In this document: piece after piece, positions 31,658 through 36,065 of the stretch
Numbering within the stretch: the stretch's first letter is position 1
Layout: each line of letters opens with the position of its first letter
NCBI RefSeq assembly: GCF_019734195.1
Contig: NZ_JAASHM010000033.1
Span: forward strand, 1-36,065
Origin: Clostridium sp. K13
GTDB lineage: Bacteria > Bacillota > Clostridia > Clostridiales > Clostridiaceae
DNA length: 36,065 bases
Reading direction: 5' to 3'
The notes under the pieces: model-generated
Databases searched by the model: none
Told to the model about the DNA's origin: nothing
Seen by the model: only the letters and a program-made list of their open reading frames with translations
Translations under genes and position numbers: made by a program

Positions 31658-33016
31658 ATGAATGTATTTAAGAGATCAATATTATATATAACAAGAAAAA
31701 AAATAAAAAGTATTATTATGTTATTTATATTATTTGGAATAGCAACGGCAGTTTTAAGTGGAATTTCAATTAAAAAGGCAGCAAATATAGCAAGACAAGA
31801 TTCAAATAAGGATATGGCAAATACTTTTGAATTACAAGCTAATTTTGCGGGTAATTTTGAAGGAACAATTCCAGAAAATTTAATTGATAAGGTTTCAAAG
31901 GTAGAAGGTGTTAAGAATTATGATGCAGCAATTCAAGGAGCTGGTTTAGATTTAGAAAATGTAAATTATATAAAACCTGAAAAAAATGTAGTTCAATATA
32001 ATGATGATTATAAATATGAAAAACTTTTTTCTGTAGAAGCACATAAAAGTTCAGAATATGATATTAAGTTTATAAGTAAATCATTAAAGCTGATTGATGG
32101 TAGACATATTGTTGCTACTGATAAAAACAAGGTATTAATTCATAAGGCTTTAGCAGAAGCAAATAATTTAAAAGTTGGAGATACTATAAAAGCAACAAAG
32201 AGTGATGGAGATTTTAATGCATCAACTTTATCTAAAAGTGATTATGACCTTGAAATTGTAGGTATTTTTGAAAGTGAAAATACTGAAAGAGCTGGACATA
32301 AATTAGAAATGCCAGAAAATCTTTTAATTACTGATGTAGATACTATTAAAACTTTATATGGATATTCAGATGGAAATGTAAAATATACAAATGCTACTTT
32401 CAATACAGATACTGATGTAGATAAAGTAACATCAAAATTTAAAGATATTTCTAATGATTGGAATAAGTATACAATAGTAAAAAGTGAAGATACATTTTTA
32501 GCTTTATCTAAGTCTTTTGATTCTTTAGATAAGATTATAAATATGGTTTTAATTGGAGCAATAATAGCTGGAGTAATAATACTTTCATTAGTGTTAGCAT
32601 TTTGGATTCAAGGAAGAGTTCATGAAACCGGTATATTACTTTCAATAGGAGTTTCAAAGTTTAATATTATTTCTCAATATATAATTGAATTATTACTTAT
32701 AAGTATATTAGCTTTTGGAGGATCATATTTCTCAAGTAAGGTAATTTCACAAAATATAGGAAATACAATAGTTGCACAAGCAGGTAAGCAAGCGGTTCAA
32801 GACGTTCAAAGTGGATTTGGAGGATTTTCATTAGGAAATGATGTTAATAGTTCTTTAGCAACTCGTACAGTAGATGAAATAGATGTAAAAGTAGAGGTTG
32901 AAGAATTAATTTATGTATATGTTATAGGAACAGTTATTATCATACTTTCAGTAATGGCATCATCAGCATCAATAATTAGATTAAAACCAAAAGAAATATT
33001 ATCCAAAATGAGCTAG
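31658..33016 (+). CDS. FtsX/MacB-type ABC transporter permease
   Basis: A 452-residue permease with the MacB/FtsX layout. TM1 is at about 14-36 (KKIKSIIMLFILFGIATAVL), a large outer domain at about 40-285, then three more transmembrane segments (about 291-315, 335-355 and 422-445). It ends RLKPKEILSKMS, typical of this family. The start is MNVFKRSILYITRKK behind AAGGAGG. With the ATPase that follows after 11 bp it forms one transporter, probably exporting or removing a peptide or lipid ligand. The drug or peptide specificity cannot be told. Confidence 0.9.
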   Translation: MNVFKRSILYITRKKIKSIIMLFILFGIATAVLSGISIKKAANIARQDSNKDMANTFELQANFAGNFEGTIPENLIDKVSKVEGVKNYDAAIQGAGLDLENVNYIKPEKNVVQYNDDYKYEKLFSVEAHKSSEYDIKFISKSLKLIDGRHIVATDKNKVLIHKALAEANNLKVGDTIKATKSDGDFNASTLSKSDYDLEIVGIFESENTERAGHKLEMPENLLITDVDTIKTLYGYSDGNVKYTNATFNTDTDVDKVTSKFKDISNDWNKYTIVKSEDTFLALSKSFDSLDKIINMVLIGAIIAGVIILSLVLAFWIQGRVHETGILLSIGVSKFNIISQYIIELLLISILAFGGSYFSSKVISQNIGNTIVAQAGKQAVQDVQSGFGGFSLGNDVNSSLATRTVDEIDVKVEVEELIYVYVIGTVIIILSVMASSASIIRLKPKEILSKMS

Positions 33017-33027
33017 GAGGAAAATAA

Positions 33028-33660
33028 ATGTCAATTTTAGCATTAAATAAAGTTAATTATTCATATAAAAATGGAAAAAAAGTTTTAAATGATATAAGCA
33101 TGGAATTTGAAGAAGGAAAACTTTACGCTATTTTAGGGGCTTCGGGTTCAGGAAAATCAACGTTATTATCACTATTGGCTGGATTAGATGAACCTAGAAA
33201 TGGCGAAATATTATATAATAATCAAAATATAAAAGTAAAGGGATATGAGAATCATAGAAAAAGCAATATTTCATTAATATTTCAAAATTATAATTTAATT
33301 GATTATATGACACCTTTAGAAAATTTAAAAATAGTTAATCCCAAGGTGAATAAGAAAATATTAAACAATTTAGGGTTAGCTGATGATGAAATTAATAGAA
33401 ACGTATTACAACTATCAGGGGGACAGCAACAGCGTGTTGCCATTGCAAGAACACTTGTTACAGATTCACCAGTAATATTAGCAGATGAGCCAACGGGGAA
33501 TTTAGATAGTGATACAGCTGATGAAATTATAGAAATATTAAAAACAAGTGCACATAAACATGGAAAGTGTGTAATAGTGGTTACTCATAGTAAGGAATTA
33601 GCTAAAAAAGTAGATGTTGTACTTGTTCTAAAAAATAAAAAACTAACACAGATTAATTAA
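33028..33660 (+). CDS. ABC transporter ATP-binding protein (MacB/LolD type)
   Basis: A 210-residue ATPase with Walker [10 protein letters not shown] (37-45), Q-loop IFQNYNL, signature LSGGQQQR (129-136), Walker [14 protein letters not shown] and H-loop VTHS. It energises the FtsX-type permease encoded just upstream (11-bp gap). The short length is normal for this class. Confidence 0.95.
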   Translation: MSILALNKVNYSYKNGKKVLNDISMEFEEGKLYAILGASGSGKSTLLSLLAGLDEPRNGEILYNNQNIKVKGYENHRKSNISLIFQNYNLIDYMTPLENLKIVNPKVNKKILNNLGLADDEINRNVLQLSGGQQQRVAIARTLVTDSPVILADEPTGNLDSDTADEIIEILKTSAHKHGKCVIVVTHSKELAKKVDVVLVLKNKKLTQIN

Positions 33661-33707
33661 TAAAAATTATATTATTAACAATAAGTTTTTAGAAGGAATA
33701 ATTAAGT

Positions 33708-34070
33708 ATGAAAGTAAAACATTTTAAAGATGCAAATTTAATAAGTAAAGTACTATATGTTATTTCAATAATTATATTAGCATATACATTATTAACTATA
33801 TATAATTCACATGTATATATATTATCACTTGTAGCATCAGGTAAGATTGTGGTAAGTAAAAGTATATTAGTGGTAATAACATATTACATTAATTCATCAT
33901 TACCGTATGCATTTTATTCAATAGCAACATTTTCTATGGGATATATTATCAATGAATTAAATGTTAAAAGGGAAGTAGAAAAAGATATAAAAACTGATTT
34001 AGAAGACTTTAATAAATTAAATGAAGATGATAATGAATTAGAAGAATTAATAGAATATTTAAAAGATTAA
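33708..34070 (+). CDS. Small membrane protein (120 aa) after the ABC transporter
   Basis: It has two hydrophobic segments (about 14-34 and 55-82) and an acidic, helical cytoplasmic tail (EKDIKTDLEDFNKLNEDDNE). Not recognised. It lies 47 bp after the ATPase gene behind GAAGGAAT, so it is probably cotranscribed and may be a transporter accessory. The recombinase remnant begins shortly after its stop. Confidence 0.65.
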   Translation: MKVKHFKDANLISKVLYVISIIILAYTLLTIYNSHVYILSLVASGKIVVSKSILVVITYYINSSLPYAFYSIATFSMGYIINELNVKREVEKDIKTDLEDFNKLNEDDNELEELIEYLKD

Positions 34071-34159
34071 CTAGCTGTTAAGGATTAATTTAGAAAACTC
34101 TTGATATTCACTTGAGAAAGTTATTATGATGTTAGGGTAATGGGCAAGATGGTAAGGGA

Positions 34160-34278
34160 TAACAAGCAATTGGATATAAAGTAAGTTTTGAGAAGGAGTA
34201 TCAGTTAAGGGTGCTCCTTCTTCTTTTAGGTTAATAAGTTTTGGAGCAACTATGTTGAATTTGAACATTACTATATAG
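34160..34278 (+). pseudogene. 3' fragment of a second serine recombinase gene
   Basis: Codons 34192-34278 read EGVSVKGAPSSF, then RLISFGAT and MLNLNITI, then stop. Aligned without gaps to the last 28 residues of the cassette recombinase (EGVSIKDAPSSF to LNLNIII), 18 are identical. Upstream similarity continues for about 30 bp but with stops and indels, and the rest of the gene is gone. This fragment has the same place relative to a cassette right end as the intact recombinase has, minus the parA pair. Confidence 0.8.
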
Positions 34279-34360
34279 AATAATATGGGGATGTAGATCA
34301 TAATTAAATTATAATTTTAAAAGTATATTAGAAAAGGAGAAAAGTAATGAGCAAGTTTAC

Positions 34361-34386
34361 AACCTAACTTAACACCGATACGGAGA
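34361..34386. repeat. Degenerate copy of the cassette right end
   Basis: AACCTAACTTAACACCGATA then CGGAGA aligns with the right-end sequence at 29024-29049 (AACCTCACTTACTACTGATA then CGGAGA) with 5 mismatches and no gaps. To its right the rlmH core and left-end sequence are missing; a NUDIX-like fragment follows. Confidence 0.7.
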
Positions 34387-34616
34387 TTCAATTACATAGT
34401 CCAATGCATACTCTTCTTGAAAATGTAGGTCATGAAGTTGAGAATATAGATTTTATATATTTTGAAAGAGCATTTTCTAATGAAGTTAGACCACAAAAGG
34501 GAGAAAGCAAAGAATTATATTGGTTTACTAAAGAAGAAATTGAAAGTAATGATACTATAAAACCTCATGTTAAAGTAATGGCATTAGATGCATTACGTAT
34601 TTTAAGTAATATATAA
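34386..34616 (+). pseudogene. 3' fragment of a NUDIX-hydrolase-like gene
   Basis: The open frame runs into the att-like sequence at its 5' side. The first Met is at 34404, giving 70 residues. The readable part, HEVENIDFIYFERAF and ELYWFTKEEIES, resembles the C-terminal half of NUDIX hydrolases (beta strand, RWF..EEL pattern). The NUDIX box itself is not present. No proper ribosome binding site precedes the Met. A separate ATG with a good ribosome binding site at 34347 reads only six codons (MSKFTT) before a stop at the att-like sequence. Confidence 0.5.
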
Positions 34617-34657
34617 ATATATATTATGATTATGTAGTATATAAGGAGGTTGTATCT

Positions 34658-34972
34658 ATGAATAATGAGATTATACGTAGAAAAATGACAGAGTTTCCGT
34701 AATGGAATGATAGAAATGGTTGTTATACAGATGAAAATTGTGATTTAGAAGAAGTACCAAGAATGACATATGATGATTCAGTAAAATATTTCTTTGGTGT
34801 GATGAATGATGATTTCTACTATAACATAACAGATAATATTTTTGAATTATCTTATGAGGAAGTAATTAAATATGCTAAAGATAATAACTTCTATGATTCA
34901 ACATATGAAAAATTAAATCTGTTAATAAATAATGATAAGCCAACAATAGAATTTTATAAAAGTTTACTTTAG
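34658..34972 (+). pseudogene. Unknown array protein (104 aa), copy 2, with a nonsense codon
   Basis: ATG 34658 follows ATAAGGAGG. The frame reads MNNEIIRRKMTEFP, then TAA at 34700-34702, then WNDRNGCYTDENCDLEEVPR and on to the C-terminus. In copy 1 (14900-15214) the codon at the stop is CAA, so one C-to-T change made the stop. The segment from WNDRNG is almost identical to copy 1 and the N-terminus is unrelated. A shortened product from the internal ATG at 34763 lacks a ribosome binding site. Confidence 0.75.
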
Positions 34973-34977
34973 TAAAG

Positions 34978-35015
34978 CTCTTACTTGTATTTAGATATGC
35001 AAGTAAGAGTTTTTT
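34978..35015 (+). terminator. Intrinsic terminator (array copy 2)
   Basis: CTCTTACTTG and CAAGTAAGAG pair, followed by T6. It matches 15221-15258. Confidence 0.85.
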
Positions 35016-35038
35016 ATATGTAGAAGGGAGAAAGTATA

Positions 35039-35377
35039 ATGAAAAAAGTTTATAATGAAAGTCAATTAGTTAAATTAAATAGCATACCAGTAGAGGTTAT
35101 TGAATTCGTAAGAGAAATAATAGTTATATTAAATGAAGCATATGGAGAGGATAGGAATGTAGAATCTGACTTAGGTGGATATGTATTAATAGCAGAAAAT
35201 ATAGTAGATATCGAAATATTGAAACAAGATAAGTTACAATGTTTAGTGCCAGAATATACTGATGTAATAGAAGTTATGAATGGAGAAAATTATACTTCAA
35301 GCTTATACTTACTTTCTAGCGATTTTTCAATTGTAGTAGTATGTACTGAAGAACTTTCTAAGTTCCTACTGGAATAA
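35039..35377 (+). CDS. Unknown acidic array protein (112 aa), copy 2
   Basis: Homologue of 15282-15620 with the same length. Conserved parts are NVESDLGGYV, IEILKQDKLQ, PEYTD and the end TEELSKFLLE; other parts differ at many positions. It starts with ATG behind AGAAGGGAG. It is intact, unlike the preceding gene. Confidence 0.7.
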   Translation: MKKVYNESQLVKLNSIPVEVIEFVREIIVILNEAYGEDRNVESDLGGYVLIAENIVDIEILKQDKLQCLVPEYTDVIEVMNGENYTSSLYLLSSDFSIVVVCTEELSKFLLE

Positions 35378-35397
35378 GATAAGGAGGTAGAATTAAT

Positions 35398-35703
35398 GTG
35401 AGTAAGAAGAGTGAAGAAAAGATAATCAAGGAAACTAAGTACTGCAAGATAAAAAGCCAAGGAAAAGTTGGAGAAGGAGAATACACATACTCAATAGAGA
35501 AAATCTACATCAAAGAACTAAAGAGAGATGAAGTAAGATTCTGTGTCTACAAGGCAACTAGAAGAGGTGATGAGACATACATTCCAAGAAGTCTTGATGT
35601 AACAGAGCTAGAACTAATAGAGTTAATAAAAGAGTCAATAAGTAGAAAAGTATTTTCAGAAGGATTCATTGAAATGTTAAAACAAGAAATAAATAAAATC
35701 TAA
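35398..35703 (+). CDS. Unknown array protein (101 aa), copy 2
   Basis: Starts at GTG behind ATAAGGAGGT. The C-terminal half (from YIPRSLDVTELELIE) is nearly identical to 15886-16179 in protein and DNA; the N-terminal half is similar only in pattern (EYTYSIEKIYIK). It directly follows the 112-residue gene, without the minus-strand gene that separates them in copy 1. Confidence 0.7.
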   Translation: MSKKSEEKIIKETKYCKIKSQGKVGEGEYTYSIEKIYIKELKRDEVRFCVYKATRRGDETYIPRSLDVTELELIELIKESISRKVFSEGFIEMLKQEINKI

Positions 35704-35704
35704 A

Positions 35705-35742
35705 AGTCTTAATTACTACAAGTATAGTGATTAAGACTTTTT
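35705..35742 (+). terminator. Intrinsic terminator (array copy 2)
   Basis: AGTCTTAATTACTA pairs with TAGTGATTAAGACT and is followed by TTTT. It matches 16181-16219. Confidence 0.85.
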
Positions 35743-35777
35743 GCATTTAAATAAAAGTATAGAAAGAGGTAGTATAA

Positions 35778-36065
35778 ATGTCTAACAAAGATAATGTATT
35801 CATTGCAGTTAATGAAGAAGTTTCTTCAATAATTCAGCAATATATAATAAGAGAAATTAAGAAGGTATTAGATAAATATAAGAGCATAACAACAGAAGAA
35901 ATAAGAAATGTAGAAAAATTAATAAACAGTATAAGCAATGAAGAGTTAAAGGAGGAATTCCTAAATGATTGGAGCATGTCAGTAAAGTTAGCAAAAGAAA
36001 TTGGAGAAAATGAAGTTGATGACAGGATAATTTCTATGTACCAAAATCTAAAAGGTAATGGATTA
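35778..36065 (+). CDS. Unknown acidic array protein (partial, copy 2 of the 208-aa protein)
   Basis: ATG 35778 follows AAAGAGGTAG. The first 96 codons are visible and the gene runs off the window. They match the start of the protein at 16255-16881 with only scattered changes (for example MSNKDNVFIAVNEEVSSIIQ against MFNKDNVFITVNEEVSSITQ). Confidence 0.8.
   Translation, partial: MSNKDNVFIAVNEEVSSIIQQYIIREIKKVLDKYKSITTEEIRNVEKLINSISNEELKEEFLNDWSMSVKLAKEIGENEVDDRIISMYQNLKGNGL

Larger units (their letters stand above)
29048..34386. mobile_element. Probable second, decayed cassette in tandem
   Basis: It begins with the same post-core left-end sequence as the first cassette (29062-29085). It carries a two-component/ABC operon and ends with a recombinase 3' fragment (about 34160-34278) and a degenerate right-end sequence (34361-34386). 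It lacks an intact recombinase, so it could move only with help from the first cassette. An alternative is that the operon is original chromosome and only the ends are remnants. Confidence 0.55.

Noticed and set aside
34071..34301. Minus-strand 76-residue frame over the recombinase remnant
   Set aside because: The plus strand here reads as the tail of a serine recombinase in the expected frame, so the minus-strand frame is not a gene.

Overview
This is very AT-rich DNA with compact, well-spaced clostridial ribosome binding sites, intrinsic terminators and a tRNA with encoded CCA. Together with the murA, walJ/yycJ, CxxH/CxxC, rlmH neighbourhood it suggests a Clostridium sensu stricto (cluster I) species. 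I cannot fix the species. By comparison with other Firmicutes, walJ and rlmH usually lie near oriC.

Region 1 (1-10826) is ordinary chromosome. It holds a tRNA-Thr(UGU), a dnaD/dnaI-like primosome pair, a G5-M23 cell-wall peptidase, an intracellular-type subtilase, a DMT-transporter pseudogene with two nonsense codons, a dimeric dUTPase-like protein, a LigT-like protein, murA, walJ, a CxxH/CxxC zinc protein, a SEC-C protein, an Hsp20 protein and rlmH.

Region 2 (10809-29085) is the main find: an 18.2-kb cassette inserted exactly at the 3' end of rlmH. It is bounded by a 38-bp perfect direct repeat, and inverted repeats flank the core. This is the site and the layout used by the staphylococcal cassette chromosome (SCC). 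The cassette carries one large serine recombinase (the likely integrase/excisionase), a D5/P4-type helicase, a ParA ATPase with an unknown partner, a DUF960 protein (a family I associate with staphylococcal SCC), and a Mor-like regulator. It also carries many small unknown proteins, most with their own terminator. The cargo next to rlmH is defensive: a C5-cytosine methyltransferase, a TdeIII-like restriction endonuclease and an OLD-family ATPase/TOPRIM nuclease. In the middle lies about 1.2 kb without genes, with repeats, hairpins, a G-quadruplex motif and a terminal intrinsic terminator.

Region 3 (29048-34386) looks like a second, decayed cassette in tandem. It starts with the same left-end sequence. 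It carries a two-component system, an FtsX-type ABC transporter and a small membrane protein. It ends with a 3' fragment of a related serine recombinase followed by a degenerate copy of the cassette right end.

Region 4 (34386-36065, continuing past the window) begins with a truncated NUDIX-like gene. It then repeats the small-gene array of region 2 (14900-16500) as a mosaic of nearly identical and strongly diverged blocks. The whole 10.8-36 kb stretch therefore reads as an SCC-like island built by repeated cassette insertion, decay and recombination.
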